Part shown: piece by piece, positions 42,307 to 53,233 of the stretch
Layout of the letters: each line of letters begins with the position of its first letter
Numbering within the stretch: the first letter of the stretch is position 1
Assembly (NCBI GenBank): GCA_022770365.1
Contig: JALEHU010000006.1
Location: 36,846-100,845, forward strand
Length of the DNA: 64,000 nt
Source: Blautia sp.
GTDB taxonomy: Bacteria; Bacillota; Clostridia; Lachnospirales; Lachnospiraceae
Reading direction: 5' to 3'
Notes under the pieces: model-generated
The model's database searches: none
Told to the model about the DNA's origin: nothing
The model's input: only the letters and a program-made list of their open reading frames with translations
Translations under genes and position numbers: made by a program

Positions 42307-44435
42307 AAAGAAAATTAGCGAGTTTACTGTCGATTTCACTGGCTTTTACACTTACAGTAAATGTGTCAGCAGCTGAGTTCAGCGACAGTCCGGATTTTGC
42401 AGTAATACAGGAGAATTCTGTGACAGAAGAAACCGCGGTTCAGCAGAATACATTTTCCGAAGAAGATCCAGATGACTTTTGCAGCGGTGAATTGGCATCT
42501 GGTGATACAGAACCTGAAGAAGCTTTTGGAACAGAAACGGAAAATCTTTCCGGCAGTACGGAATTTACCGATGAATCCGAAGATATTTCTGAAGAGGATC
42601 TCGAAGAAAACGTGATTACAGAGGGGGATTTTTCCTTCAGGATCCTGGAAAACGGAACCCTGGAGCTTACCGGATATCATTCGGATGAAAAGAATGTGGT
42701 CATACCGGAGTCTGTTCAGGGAATTCCGGTGACGGGCATTGGAAAGGAAGCTTTTCAAAGCAGAGAAATAATCAGCGTTTACATGCCGGACAGTATTATG
42801 TATATCGGAACCAGTGCTTTTGCGTCCTGCGAAGGCATTGTCAGCATTCAGCTTCCGGAAAAACTGGAAAGTATTGATGCGAATGCTTTCGGAAGATGCA
42901 GAAATCTGCAGTCGGTTTATATTCCCGGAAATGTTTCGTATATAGGTGACGGAGCATTTTACGCATGCTATAACCTGAAAGAAATTCAGGTTGCTGCCGA
43001 CAACCAGCAGTATCTGTCCAGAGATGGTGTCCTTTTTACAAGCGATGGCACAACTTTGATTCAGTATCCGGCTCAGAAACAGCAGACAACATATGATATA
43101 CCGGAAGGGACAGTTAAAATAGCCAAAAGTGCGCTGAGAAATTGCGACTATCTGGAGAAAGTATCCGTTCCTGAAGGTGTTTCCATAATCGATATGGATG
43201 CATTTGCAGAATGTGATAACCTGACGGAAGTGAAACTGCCGTCAACATTGAAGAAGATTCGGACGGAGGCTTTTATTTTCTGCCAGAGACTGAAGACGAT
43301 CAGGCTTCCGGAAGGTCTGGAGACAGTGGAAGAGGGTGCATTTGTTTTTACTGCTCTCAGTGAGATAACATTTCCTGCCGGCATGAAATACATCAGCCTT
43401 CAGTCTTTAGGACATACATCTGTAACGAAAATTACAATTCTAAGCAGAGATGCCTATATTGATGAGGGATACCTGAAAGCAGGTGTGACGATTTACGGAT
43501 ACAGCGGTTCGACAGTTCAGTCATATGCTGCCGGAGCCGGAGTAACCTTTGTTGCTCTGGATGTTCAGAAACCTGCGGCAGTGAAACTGAACAAACCATC
43601 AGTGGTTTCCGGTGATCATATTAAGATCAGCTGGAAAGCTGTTCCCGGTGCCAGCGGCTATCTCGTGTACAAAAAATCCGGCAGCAGCTGGAAGAGCATT
43701 AAAAATGTCAGCGCCAATACACTGTCGTATACAGATAAAAATACCAAAATCGGAAGCAAATACCAATATACAGTGAAGGCATACAAGAACTCCGTCAAGG
43801 GCACACTTTATGGAGGTTACGATAAAAATGGAGTTACGATCACGCAGACATACTATTCCAAAGCCCCGGTGAAATTTCAGGTACAGCCGGTTGCCACCAG
43901 ATCTGTAAAAATTACCTGGACAGCCCGAAGTAAAGCAACGGGTTATCTGATTTACCGTAAGACCCCGGGCGGTTCCTGGAAGCATATCAAGACAGTCGGG
44001 AAGACAACTTCCTATACAGATTCCTCCTGCAAGTCTGCCGCCACCTATTATTATACTGTAAAAGCCTATACAAAGAACGGAAGCAAGAATTATTACAGTC
44101 CATATGATAAGAACGGTCTGGCAGCCACTACCAGGATGCTCACTCCAAAAGTTGCAGTAAAATCCAAAAGCCGCCGTACAGCAACCGTTACCTGGTCTTC
44201 ACAGTCCAACGTGAGCGGATACATCATATACAGAAAAGCAGCAAAAATCAACAAGTGGGAAAAAATCAAGACAGTCAGTTATAAAACGACCTCTTTTACC
44301 GACAAGAGTCTGAAATCAGGACGTACCTATTATTATACTGTGAAAGCATACAAAAAAGCCAGTCCGTCCAAAGGAATTCCCAAAACACTATATGGTCCCT
44401 ATAATACAGCAGGAGTTTCTGTGAAAATCAAATAA
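42303..44435 (+). CDS. Secreted BspA-type leucine-rich repeat protein with FnIII-like domains
   Basis: A 710-residue secreted protein: signal peptide (about 1-24, ending VSAAE), acidic disordered region (about 25-110), BspA-type LRR_5 repeats (about 125-400; units such as IPESVQGIPVTGIGKEAF and YIPGNVSYIGDGAF), then three fibronectin III-like domains (about 424-510, 515-605, 610-708) each with a SGYxxYRK motif and a YTVKAYK strand. There is no LPxTG motif. BspA-type proteins bind host matrix or other microbes. ATG 42303 overlaps the zinc-ribbon stop. The mode of attachment to the cell is not clear. Confidence 0.88.
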   Translation: MKRKLASLLSISLAFTLTVNVSAAEFSDSPDFAVIQENSVTEETAVQQNTFSEEDPDDFCSGELASGDTEPEEAFGTETENLSGSTEFTDESEDISEEDLEENVITEGDFSFRILENGTLELTGYHSDEKNVVIPESVQGIPVTGIGKEAFQSREIISVYMPDSIMYIGTSAFASCEGIVSIQLPEKLESIDANAFGRCRNLQSVYIPGNVSYIGDGAFYACYNLKEIQVAADNQQYLSRDGVLFTSDGTTLIQYPAQKQQTTYDIPEGTVKIAKSALRNCDYLEKVSVPEGVSIIDMDAFAECDNLTEVKLPSTLKKIRTEAFIFCQRLKTIRLPEGLETVEEGAFVFTALSEITFPAGMKYISLQSLGHTSVTKITILSRDAYIDEGYLKAGVTIYGYSGSTVQSYAAGAGVTFVALDVQKPAAVKLNKPSVVSGDHIKISWKAVPGASGYLVYKKSGSSWKSIKNVSANTLSYTDKNTKIGSKYQYTVKAYKNSVKGTLYGGYDKNGVTITQTYYSKAPVKFQVQPVATRSVKITWTARSKATGYLIYRKTPGGSWKHIKTVGKTTSYTDSSCKSAATYYYTVKAYTKNGSKNYYSPYDKNGLAATTRMLTPKVAVKSKSRRTATVTWSSQSNVSGYIIYRKAAKINKWEKIKTVSYKTTSFTDKSLKSGRTYYYTVKAYKKASPSKGIPKTLYGPYNTAGVSVKIK

Positions 44436-44437
44436 AT

Positions 44438-44489
44438 AACACAGGGTGGACATGGCGTCTGCCCTGTTGTCATAAAAGAACAAATTTTT
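44438..44489 (+). terminator. Weak hairpin after the LRR gene
   Basis: ACAGGG (44441) and CCCTGT (44462) pair with a 15-base loop; a T-rich stretch follows 15 bases later. It may end the clpX to LRR transcript, but the spacing to the T-run is poor. Confidence 0.35.
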
Positions 44490-44510
44490 TTAATTTTTTA
44501 AAAATACCTA

Positions 44511-44539
44511 TTGACTTTTCTTTGCATATAGGTTATTAT
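44511..44539 (+). promoter_or_regulatory. Promoter of tRNA-Leu
   Basis: TTGACT, 17-base spacer, TATTAT, about 40 bases before the tRNA 5' end. Confidence 0.8.
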
Positions 44540-44578
44540 AATCAAGCAGTCGCGAGAGAGCGATTGAAAATAAGAAAT

Positions 44579-44662
44579 GCAGGAGTGGCGGAATTGGCAG
44601 ACGCGCAGGCTTCAGGTGCCTGTGGTCGCAAGATCGTGTGGGTTCAAGTCCCATCTCCTGCA
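44579..44662 (+). tRNA. tRNA-Leu(CAG)
   Basis: An 84-base class II tRNA. The acceptor stem pairs GCAGGAG with CTCCTGC, discriminator A. The anticodon stem CAGGC/GCCTG encloses the loop TTCAGGT with anticodon CAG, reading CUG. A long variable arm (TGGTCGCAAGATCGTG region) and the T arm GTGGGTTCAAGTCCCAT are present. CCA is not encoded, as the next bases are TTG. It has its own promoter and a strong terminator. Confidence 0.96.
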
Positions 44663-44675
44663 TTGTTTTTTGTCG

Positions 44676-44709
44676 AAGGAGACCTTGGAAAAGCTTAGGT
44701 CTCCTTTTT
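44676..44709 (+). terminator. Terminator of tRNA-Leu
   Basis: AAGGAGACCT and AGGTCTCCTT form a perfect 10-bp stem (loop 11 bases) followed by TTT. Confidence 0.93.
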
Positions 44710-44759
44710 GTGTACAAAAAAAATATTGCAGACAGATTTATTTTTAGCAATGGATTGTG

Positions 44760-44788
44760 TTGAAAAAGAGAAACTCTTGTGATACAAT
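44760..44788 (+). promoter_or_regulatory. Promoter of carAB
   Basis: TTGAAA, 17-base spacer, TACAAT, about 58 bases before carA. I see no PyrR-type leader terminator in the short leader. Confidence 0.75.
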
Positions 44789-44846
44789 CTTGAAGATTTA
44801 GGATAAAATATTACTTAGACAGAAAAACGACAGAAAGGGAGATTGT

Positions 44847-45923
44847 ATGAAAGCATTTCTGATATTAGAAGACGGCCATGTATTTACAGGAACAAGTATC
44901 GGGTCTGCAAGGGAAGTTATCAGCGAAATTGTCTTTAATACTTCCATGACAGGTTATCTGGAAGTGATGACCGACCCTTCCTATGCAGGACAGGCAGTCT
45001 GCATGACGTACCCGTTAATTGGTAATTATGGTATCTGCTATGATGACCAGGAATCCATGAAGCCATGGATCGATGGTTTTATCGTTCGAGAATTATCACG
45101 TATCCCAAGCAATTTCCGCAGCGTGGACACTATTCAGCATTTTCTTGCCAAACATGACATCCCGGGTATCGCCGGCATTGACACCAGAGCCCTCACAAAG
45201 ATTCTCAGAGAAAAAGGTACCATGAACGGTATGATTACCGTGAATGAGAATTATGATTTAGATACAATTATCCCCCGATTAAAAGCATATACAACAGGCA
45301 AAGTAGTAGAAAAAGTAACCTGCAGAGAAAAAACAATTCTGAAAGGAAATGGACCTAAGGTTGCACTGATGGATTTTGGCGCAAAACGCAACATTGCAAA
45401 ATCCCTGAATGAAAGAGGATGCCAGGTGACAATCTACCCGGCACTGACCCCTGCAGAGGAAATTCTGAAGGACAATCCGGACGGCATTATGCTGAGCAAT
45501 GGCCCCGGAGATCCCAAGGAATGCACTTCCATTATTCAGGAAATCAAAAAGCTCTATGCTTCCGAAGTACCGATTTTTGCGATTTGTCTTGGGCATCAGC
45601 TGATGGCACTGGCAACAGGCGGAGACACCTATAAAATGAAATACGGTCACAGAGGCGGAAACCATCCTGTCAAAGATCTTGCTACAGGAAGAGTTTACAT
45701 CTCATCCCAGAATCATGGCTATGTGGTAGATGCCAGAGGTCTTGAGGAGAAAAACATTGCAAAGCCGGCATTTATCAATGTCAACGACGGAACCAATGAA
45801 GGTATGGCCTATGTGGGCAAAAATATATTCACGGTACAGTTCCATCCGGAAGCATGTCCGGGACCGCAGGATTCCAGCTATTTATTTGACAGATTTATGG
45901 ATATGATGGGAGGTAAGAGATAA
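44847..45923 (+). CDS. carA: Carbamoyl-phosphate synthase small subunit
   Basis: A 358-residue glutaminase subunit. The N-terminal CPSase domain has FNTSMTGYLEVMTDPSYAGQ; the C-terminal class I glutamine amidotransferase domain has LSNGPGDP, the nucleophile Cys in FAICLGHQL, and the His/Glu of VQFHPEACPGP. It releases ammonia from glutamine for CarB. The stop overlaps the carB start by one base. It serves both arginine and pyrimidine synthesis; neighbours do not show which pathway controls it. Confidence 0.97.
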   Translation: MKAFLILEDGHVFTGTSIGSAREVISEIVFNTSMTGYLEVMTDPSYAGQAVCMTYPLIGNYGICYDDQESMKPWIDGFIVRELSRIPSNFRSVDTIQHFLAKHDIPGIAGIDTRALTKILREKGTMNGMITVNENYDLDTIIPRLKAYTTGKVVEKVTCREKTILKGNGPKVALMDFGAKRNIAKSLNERGCQVTIYPALTPAEEILKDNPDGIMLSNGPGDPKECTSIIQEIKKLYASEVPIFAICLGHQLMALATGGDTYKMKYGHRGGNHPVKDLATGRVYISSQNHGYVVDARGLEEKNIAKPAFINVNDGTNEGMAYVGKNIFTVQFHPEACPGPQDSSYLFDRFMDMMGGKR

Positions 45924-48900
45924 TGCCGAAGAATAAAGACATTCACAAAGTACTTGTCATCGGATCCGGTCCGATTATCATCGGGCAGGCCGCCGAATTT
46001 GACTATGCAGGAACCCAGGCATGCCGTTCTCTGAAAGAAGAAGGTATGGAGGTTGTACTTCTGAACTCCAATCCTGCAACCATCATGACAGATAAAGATA
46101 TTGCAGACCGCGTTTATATTGAGCCTCTGACTGTGGAAGTAGTAGAGCAGCTTATCCTCAAAGAAAAACCGGACAGCGTACTTCCGACCCTTGGAGGACA
46201 GGCAGGTCTGAATCTTGCTATGGAGCTGGACGAGAAAGGTTTCCTGAAAGAACATAATGTACGCCTGATCGGTACCACGGCAGAAACCATCAAAAAGGCA
46301 GAAGACCGCCAGGAATTCAAGGACACTATGGAAAAAATCGGTGAGCCTGTGGCGGCATCCAAAGTAGTAACCACCGTAGAAGACGGTCTTGCATTTACCA
46401 ACACGATCGGTTATCCGGTTGTTCTGCGTCCTGCCTATACTCTGGGCGGCAGCGGCGGCGGTATCGCTCATAACGAATACGAACTTCGCGAGATTCTGGA
46501 AAATGGTCTTCGTCTTTCACGAGTAGGAGAAGTTCTTGTAGAGCGCTGCATTGCCGGCTGGAAAGAAATCGAATACGAAGTAATGCGTGACAGCGCAGGC
46601 AACTGCATCACTGTCTGCAATATGGAAAATATCGACCCTGTAGGTGTTCATACCGGTGACTCCATCGTTGTGGCTCCGTCTCAGACACTTGGAGACAAAG
46701 AATATCAGATGCTCCGTACTTCAGCGCTGAACATTATTACAGAGCTTGGCATCACCGGCGGCTGTAACGTACAGTATGCGCTGAATCCGGAGAGCTTTGA
46801 ATACTGTGTTATCGAGGTGAATCCCCGTGTAAGCCGTTCCTCTGCCCTTGCAAGTAAGGCCACTGGATACCCGATCGCAAAAGTAGCTGCAAAGATTGCT
46901 CTGGGTTATACACTGGATGAGATTCCGAATGCCATTACCGGCAAGACTTATGCAAGCTTTGAGCCGATGCTGGATTACTGTGTTGTCAAAATCCCGCGTC
47001 TGCCATTTGATAAATTTATCACAGCCAAGAGAACCCTGACTACGCAGATGAAAGCAACCGGCGAGGTCATGAGTATCTGCCATAACTTTGAGGGCGCTCT
47101 GATGAAAGCTATCCGCTCTCTGGAACAGCATGTGGACAGCCTGATGTCCTATGATTTCTCCGGATTTTCTTCAGAAGAACTTCTGGATGAGCTGAAGATT
47201 GTGGATGACCGCAGAATCTGGAAGATTGCAGAAGCAATCCGCAGAGGCCTTTCTCAGGAGATGCTCCATGAAGTAACCAGAATTGACCACTGGTTTATCG
47301 ATAAGATTGCCATTCTTGTGGAAATGGAACAGACTCTGAAGCATCAGGAACTGACGCCGGATATTCTTTTGGAAGCAAAACGAATGGAATTTCCGGACAG
47401 TGTCATTGCCAGACTCACCGGCAAAACAGAAGCCGAAATCAAAGCAATGCGTCAGGAATGCGGAATTACCGCTGCATACAAAATGGTTGATACCTGTGCT
47501 GCAGAGTTTGCAGCAGCAACACCGTATTACTATTCTGTATACGGCGATCAGGAAACAGAGAATGAAGCAATCGCCACACCGGACAGAAAGAAAGTACTGG
47601 TTCTCGGCTCCGGCCCGATCCGTATCGGACAGGGTATTGAATTTGACTTCTGCTCTGTACATTGTACCTGGGCATTTTCCAAAGAAGGATACGAGACTAT
47701 TATCGTGAATAACAACCCGGAAACTGTCAGCACAGACTTTGACATTGCAGACAAGCTGTATTTCGAGCCGCTGACACCGGAGGATGTGGAAAATATGGTA
47801 AACATTGAAAAACCGGATGGTGCTGTGGTGCAGTTCGGCGGACAGACCGCGATCAAGCTTACCGAGGCGCTGATCAGAATGGGGGTAAAAATCCTTGGAA
47901 CTTCCGCAGAAAACGTGGATGCTGCCGAAGACCGTGAGCTCTTTGACGGTATTCTGGAACAGTGCCGGATCCCGCGTCCCAAGGGACATACCGTATTTAC
48001 TGCAGAGGAAGCAAAGAAAGCTGCAAACGAGCTGGGATATCCGGTTCTCGTGCGGCCATCCTATGTACTTGGCGGACAGGGAATGCGCATTGCTGTCAGT
48101 GATGAGGATGTGGAGGAATATATCGGTGTGATCAATCAGATTGCTCAGGAGCACCCGATTCTGGTGGATAAATATCTGGTTGGAAAGGAAATCGAGGTTG
48201 ACGCTGTCTGCGACGGCGAGGACATCCTGATCCCGGGAATCATGGAGCACATTGAGCGTGCAGGCATCCATTCCGGCGACAGTATTTCCGTTTATCCCGC
48301 CCAGACCATCAGCGAACAGGCGAAGGCCACCATTGCGGAATACACAGCCCGCCTTGCCAAAGCTCTTCATGTGATCGGTATGATCAATATTCAGTTCATT
48401 GTATGCAATGATGAAGTGTATGTGATCGAAGTAAATCCGCGTTCCAGCCGTACTGTTCCGTATATCAGCAAAGTAACCGGAATCCCTATCGTACCGCTTG
48501 CGACCAAAGTGATTCTGGGATACAAGTTGAAAGATCTCGGCTATGAGCCGGGACTTCAGCCGGAGGCAAAACATATTGCCATTAAGATGCCGGTATTCTC
48601 CTTTGAGAAGATCCGCGGCGCAGACATCAGTCTGGGCCCGGAAATGAAATCCACAGGTGAGTGTCTTGGTATTGCGGAAACATTCAATGAAGCTCTGTAT
48701 AAAGCATTTCTTGGCGCCGGCATTAAGCTGCCGAAGTATAAGAATATGATCATTACGGTGAAAGAGGAAGACAAACAGGATATCATTCCGATCGCCAGAA
48801 GATTTGAAGCTCTCGGATACCGTATTTATGCAACACGAGGCACGGAAAAAGTTCTGAAAGAAAACGGAATCAAAGCAATCCGTACCAATAAGCTGGAGCA

Positions 48901-49138
48901 GCCTGCGCCGAACCTGATGGATCTGATTCTCGGCCATAAGATCGATGTGGTCATTGATACCCCTCCTCAGGGTGTGGAACATCAGAAAGACGGTTTTGTC
49001 ATCCGCAGAAATGCCATTGAGACAGGTGTCAATGTTCTGACCTCTCTGGATACTGCGGAAGCACTTGTAACCAGTCTGGAGAATACAGATCTGAACCATC
49101 TGACACTGATCGATATCGCTACGATCGCGAACCGCTGA
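45923..49138 (+). CDS. carB: Carbamoyl-phosphate synthase large subunit
   Basis: A 1071-residue protein, full length for CarB. It has two homologous ATP-grasp halves (VLVIGSGPIIIGQAAEFDYAG and VLVLGSGPIRIGQGIEFDFCS), ATP-binding PVVLRPAYTLGGSGGG and PVLVRPSYVLGGQGM, and a C-terminal MGS-like allosteric domain (about 935-1071). It makes carbamoyl phosphate from bicarbonate, ammonia and two ATP. It is followed by a strong terminator. The 642-residue antisense ORF over it is a coding shadow. Confidence 0.98.
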   Translation: MPKNKDIHKVLVIGSGPIIIGQAAEFDYAGTQACRSLKEEGMEVVLLNSNPATIMTDKDIADRVYIEPLTVEVVEQLILKEKPDSVLPTLGGQAGLNLAMELDEKGFLKEHNVRLIGTTAETIKKAEDRQEFKDTMEKIGEPVAASKVVTTVEDGLAFTNTIGYPVVLRPAYTLGGSGGGIAHNEYELREILENGLRLSRVGEVLVERCIAGWKEIEYEVMRDSAGNCITVCNMENIDPVGVHTGDSIVVAPSQTLGDKEYQMLRTSALNIITELGITGGCNVQYALNPESFEYCVIEVNPRVSRSSALASKATGYPIAKVAAKIALGYTLDEIPNAITGKTYASFEPMLDYCVVKIPRLPFDKFITAKRTLTTQMKATGEVMSICHNFEGALMKAIRSLEQHVDSLMSYDFSGFSSEELLDELKIVDDRRIWKIAEAIRRGLSQEMLHEVTRIDHWFIDKIAILVEMEQTLKHQELTPDILLEAKRMEFPDSVIARLTGKTEAEIKAMRQECGITAAYKMVDTCAAEFAAATPYYYSVYGDQETENEAIATPDRKKVLVLGSGPIRIGQGIEFDFCSVHCTWAFSKEGYETIIVNNNPETVSTDFDIADKLYFEPLTPEDVENMVNIEKPDGAVVQFGGQTAIKLTEALIRMGVKILGTSAENVDAAEDRELFDGILEQCRIPRPKGHTVFTAEEAKKAANELGYPVLVRPSYVLGGQGMRIAVSDEDVEEYIGVINQIAQEHPILVDKYLVGKEIEVDAVCDGEDILIPGIMEHIERAGIHSGDSISVYPAQTISEQAKATIAEYTARLAKALHVIGMINIQFIVCNDEVYVIEVNPRSSRTVPYISKVTGIPIVPLATKVILGYKLKDLGYEPGLQPEAKHIAIKMPVFSFEKIRGADISLGPEMKSTGECLGIAETFNEALYKAFLGAGIKLPKYKNMIITVKEEDKQDIIPIARRFEALGYRIYATRGTEKVLKENGIKAIRTNKLEQPAPNLMDLILGHKIDVVIDTPPQGVEHQKDGFVIRRNAIETGVNVLTSLDTAEALVTSLENTDLNHLTLIDIATIANR

Positions 49139-49152
49139 GAATAGAAATTATC

Positions 49153-49189
49153 AGGCGAAGATTCCTAAATTCATGGAATCTTCGCCTTT
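49153..49189 (+). terminator. Terminator of carAB
   Basis: AGGCGAAGATTCC and GGAATCTTCGCCT form a perfect 13-bp stem with a 9-base loop, followed by TT and a mixed T-rich run. Confidence 0.9.
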
Positions 49190-49193
49190 GTTA

Positions 49194-49306
49194 TGGTATA
49201 CTTACAACTGAATATAAAGTCTTTCGGGCTGATGGCAAGACTGACGGAATTATCATTGCAATCGTGCAGTCCGACTGAACGGATACCAAATAGGAAGGGA
49301 GATATT
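49194..49306 (+). promoter_or_regulatory. Extended -10 promoter and roughly 100-base leader of uppP
   Basis: TGGTATACT (49194-49202) is an extended -10 element directly after the carAB terminator. The transcribed leader would be about 98 bases. It contains GACTG (49242-49246) and a later CAGTC, plus AGTC and GACT pairs that could form alternative short stems. I cannot match it to a known riboswitch class. The leader ends in AGGAAGGGA before ATG 49307. Confidence 0.4.
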
Positions 49307-50215
49307 ATGAACATTATTGAAGTGATCAAGGTAATCATCCTTGGTATTGTGGAAGGAATTACGGAATGGCTTCCCATCAGCAGTACCGGACATATGATCC
49401 TGGTGGATGAATTTATGCATCTGAATGTCTCGGAGGAATTTAAGGAATTCTTTCTTGTTGTCATTCAGCTGGGCGCGATACTGGCTGTAGTTGTGCTATA
49501 CTGGAATAAGCTGTGGCCGTTTTATATCCGAAAGATCCCGAAAAAAACACAGAGAGCACTGGATCAGCAGCCTGCTGTTTCCCGCTGGATTCTCACGTTT
49601 GTGGAAAAATTCTGTGATAAAGACAAATGGATTTTGTGGTTTAAGATTCTGGTTGCCTGTCTTCCTACAATTGTGATCGCATTGCCGTTTAATGATTTCA
49701 TAGAAGAGAAATTTAATAATTATGTGGTGGTTGCCATTGCACTGATTTTTTATGGTGTATTGTTTATCTTTATCGAGGATTATAACAAGAAGAGAAGACC
49801 GACCTGTACGTCTCTGGAGGATATGTCTTTTAAAATGGCGTTTCTGATCGGTATTTTTCAGGTGCTCTCCGTGATTCCCGGTACTTCCCGTTCCGGATCT
49901 ACGATCATCGGAGGAATTCTTGTGGGAACTTCCCGTACTGTCGCGGCAGAATTTACATTTTTCCTGGCGATTCCGGTTATGTTCGGAGCCAGCCTTCTGA
50001 AACTGATCAAATTCGGACTTGCTTTTTCTGCCAGTGAAGTGGTGATCCTGATCGTGGGAGTTGTTGTGGCGTTTGTGGTTTCGATTCTTGCAATCAAGTT
50101 CCTTGTGGGATATATCAAGAAACATGACTTTAAAGCCTTTGGATGGTACAGAATCGTTCTTGGTATTCTCGTGCTGGGATATTTTATCGGAAAGACACTT
50201 CTGTTTAAAGCGTGA
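49307..50215 (+). CDS. uppP: Undecaprenyl-diphosphatase
   Basis: The start is ATG 49307 with AGGAAGGGA upstream; the ORF-track start at 49193 overlaps the promoter and is rejected. The 302-residue membrane protein has the two UppP/BacA signatures: [17 protein letters not shown] with catalytic Glu and Ser/His, and [13 protein letters not shown] with the essential Arg. It dephosphorylates undecaprenyl pyrophosphate so that the carrier can be reused for peptidoglycan and the wall polysaccharide made by this locus; it also gives bacitracin tolerance. glpK follows after 80 bases. Confidence 0.96.
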   Translation: MNIIEVIKVIILGIVEGITEWLPISSTGHMILVDEFMHLNVSEEFKEFFLVVIQLGAILAVVVLYWNKLWPFYIRKIPKKTQRALDQQPAVSRWILTFVEKFCDKDKWILWFKILVACLPTIVIALPFNDFIEEKFNNYVVVAIALIFYGVLFIFIEDYNKKRRPTCTSLEDMSFKMAFLIGIFQVLSVIPGTSRSGSTIIGGILVGTSRTVAAEFTFFLAIPVMFGASLLKLIKFGLAFSASEVVILIVGVVVAFVVSILAIKFLVGYIKKHDFKAFGWYRIVLGILVLGYFIGKTLLFKA

Positions 50216-50295
50216 TGTTATCCGGCTGAGGAGAGAAATGGGGGATCGATTCAGCTGTATGTGAACACTTTTGAGAAATAAAGGAGGTATTATAA

Positions 50296-51792
<1,497 letters not shown>

Positions 51793-51817
51793 TAATAAAA
51801 TCAGGAGAAGAGACGAA

Positions 51818-52675
51818 ATGAAAAAACGCATTTTTGCAGTACTAATGGCGGGAATGATGGCAGCGGGACTTAACGTTGGTGCAGTGCAGGCGGCTGAGGA
51901 ACCGGCAGAAGATCTGAGCGGCGAAGTATATGTATTTATTGCCGCAAGCTTAAGTAATGCCATGGAAGAAATTCAGAAGAACTTTAATGAGCAGTATCCG
52001 TATGTGGAAATTCTCTATAATGCGGACAGTTCCGGTACCCTGCAGACCCAGATCGAAGAAGGATCCAGATGCGATATTTTCTTCTCTGCGGCAACGAAAC
52101 AGATGAATGCGCTGGTGGAAGAAGGCCTTGCAAAGGAAGATACTGTAACAGAACTTCTTGAGAACAAAGTTGTATTGATCAAACCTGCAGGCGGAGAGAC
52201 TTCTGTGACTGGATTTGAGAATATCACGGATGCAGCGAACCTGGCTCTTGCAGGGGAGAGTGTTCCGGTAGGTCAGTATGCCCGTGAAATCTTTACCAAC
52301 ATGGGGATTATGGATCAGGTAGAGGCGATGGAAATCAATGAAGGCAAAAATGTAACAGAAGTTCTTGCGGCAGTTGCTGAGGGAAGTAATGAAGTTGGCA
52401 TTGTTTACGCAACAGATGCAGCATCCGTTGCGGACCAGGTGGAGATTATCGCGGAAGCTCCGGCAGATGCCCTTCAGACACCGGTACTTTACCCTGTAGG
52501 AATGATCACAGATCAGGAAGCCTCTGAAGATGAAATTGCCGCAGCTGAAGCATTCCTTGCATATCTCAAGACAGATGAAGTGCTGGCTGTATTCGAAGAT
52601 TATGGATTCAGCCCATATAGAGCAGAAAATGAGAAAGCTGCTGAAGAAGAAGCCGCAGAGGAAGCTGCAGAATAA
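51818..52675 (+). CDS. Orphan ModA-like periplasmic/extracellular binding protein
   Basis: The start is ATG 51818 (AGGAGAAG upstream), not 51770 inside glpK. The 285-residue product has a signal peptide (about 1-26, ending VQAAE) without a lipobox Cys. The ModA/AlgQ-type fold is shown by VFIAASLSNAMEEIQKNF, NADSSGTLQTQIEEG, DIFFSAATKQMNAL and GIVYATDA. ModA proteins bind molybdate or tungstate. No modB or modC is beside it. The C-terminal tail is acidic (EEEAAEEAAE). How it would stay at the cell without a lipid anchor is unclear; it may be an oxyanion scavenger using a distant permease. Confidence 0.85.
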   Translation: MKKRIFAVLMAGMMAAGLNVGAVQAAEEPAEDLSGEVYVFIAASLSNAMEEIQKNFNEQYPYVEILYNADSSGTLQTQIEEGSRCDIFFSAATKQMNALVEEGLAKEDTVTELLENKVVLIKPAGGETSVTGFENITDAANLALAGESVPVGQYAREIFTNMGIMDQVEAMEINEGKNVTEVLAAVAEGSNEVGIVYATDAASVADQVEIIAEAPADALQTPVLYPVGMITDQEASEDEIAAAEAFLAYLKTDEVLAVFEDYGFSPYRAENEKAAEEEAAEEAAE

Positions 52676-52813
52676 GCTTCAGAGAAAAGTTCCTCATTTT
52701 TCGAGGAAACAGCTGTTTTATTTCTCCGAAATATACCTATATTTTTCAGCATATTTGTATTAGAATAATTTCTATCAAAGTGAGATTACAAAACAGATAG
52801 GAGAGTGAACGTT

Positions 52814-53029
52814 ATGCTGACATTTATATTTGCGATATTAATGATATGGATTTTCGGGAAATTAATTGGATTTGCATTCAGGGCAGCCTGGGGTGTAACC
52901 AAAATACTATTTACGTGTTTGTTTCTGCCTGTTATATTGATCTGCCTTGTAATTGGCGGGTTGATTTATATAGCGCTTCCGCTGCTGCTGATCATCGGGA
53001 TTGTTGCTTTGGTCTGCACATCAAAGTAA
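52814..53029 (+). CDS. Small hydrophobic membrane protein
   Basis: A 71-residue protein of unknown function with two strongly hydrophobic helices (about 2-18 and 33-65) joined by a short loop with a few basic residues. I choose ATG 52814, with AGGAGAG 8 bases upstream, over the GTG at 52805, which overlaps that site. It has its own hairpin after it. No family is recognised. Confidence 0.55.
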   Translation: MLTFIFAILMIWIFGKLIGFAFRAAWGVTKILFTCLFLPVILICLVIGGLIYIALPLLLIIGIVALVCTSK

Positions 53030-53037
53030 TTCATCAT

Positions 53038-53073
53038 AACAGCCGGGATTCCGTCTGGGGAATTCCGGCTGTT
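53038..53073 (+). terminator. Hairpin after the small membrane protein gene
   Basis: AACAGCCGG and CCGGCTGTT pair, extended inward by ATTCC/GGAAT, giving a long stem. The following T-run is weak (TGCTGTATTT). Confidence 0.6.
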
Positions 53074-53233
53074 GCTGTATTTACAACAGCTCAGATGGGA
53101 GATATCCAGTAAAGAGATGATTTTTTATTCATAATGTTTTCCCACATGCAGGACAAATATGATATACTTGTTGCTGAAATAGATTAGAATAATTGAAATA
53201 TGTGATTTATTATCGACAAGGAGCAATAGCCTT

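Noticed and set aside
47171-49099. 642-residue antisense ORF over carB
   Set aside because: Long shadow frame on a conserved gene; composition is Cys/His/Phe-rich and no family motif is seen.
49203-49306. c-di-GMP or fluoride riboswitch before uppP
   Set aside because: GGCAAGACTG and GCTGATGG recall parts of known riboswitches, but the rest of either consensus is missing.
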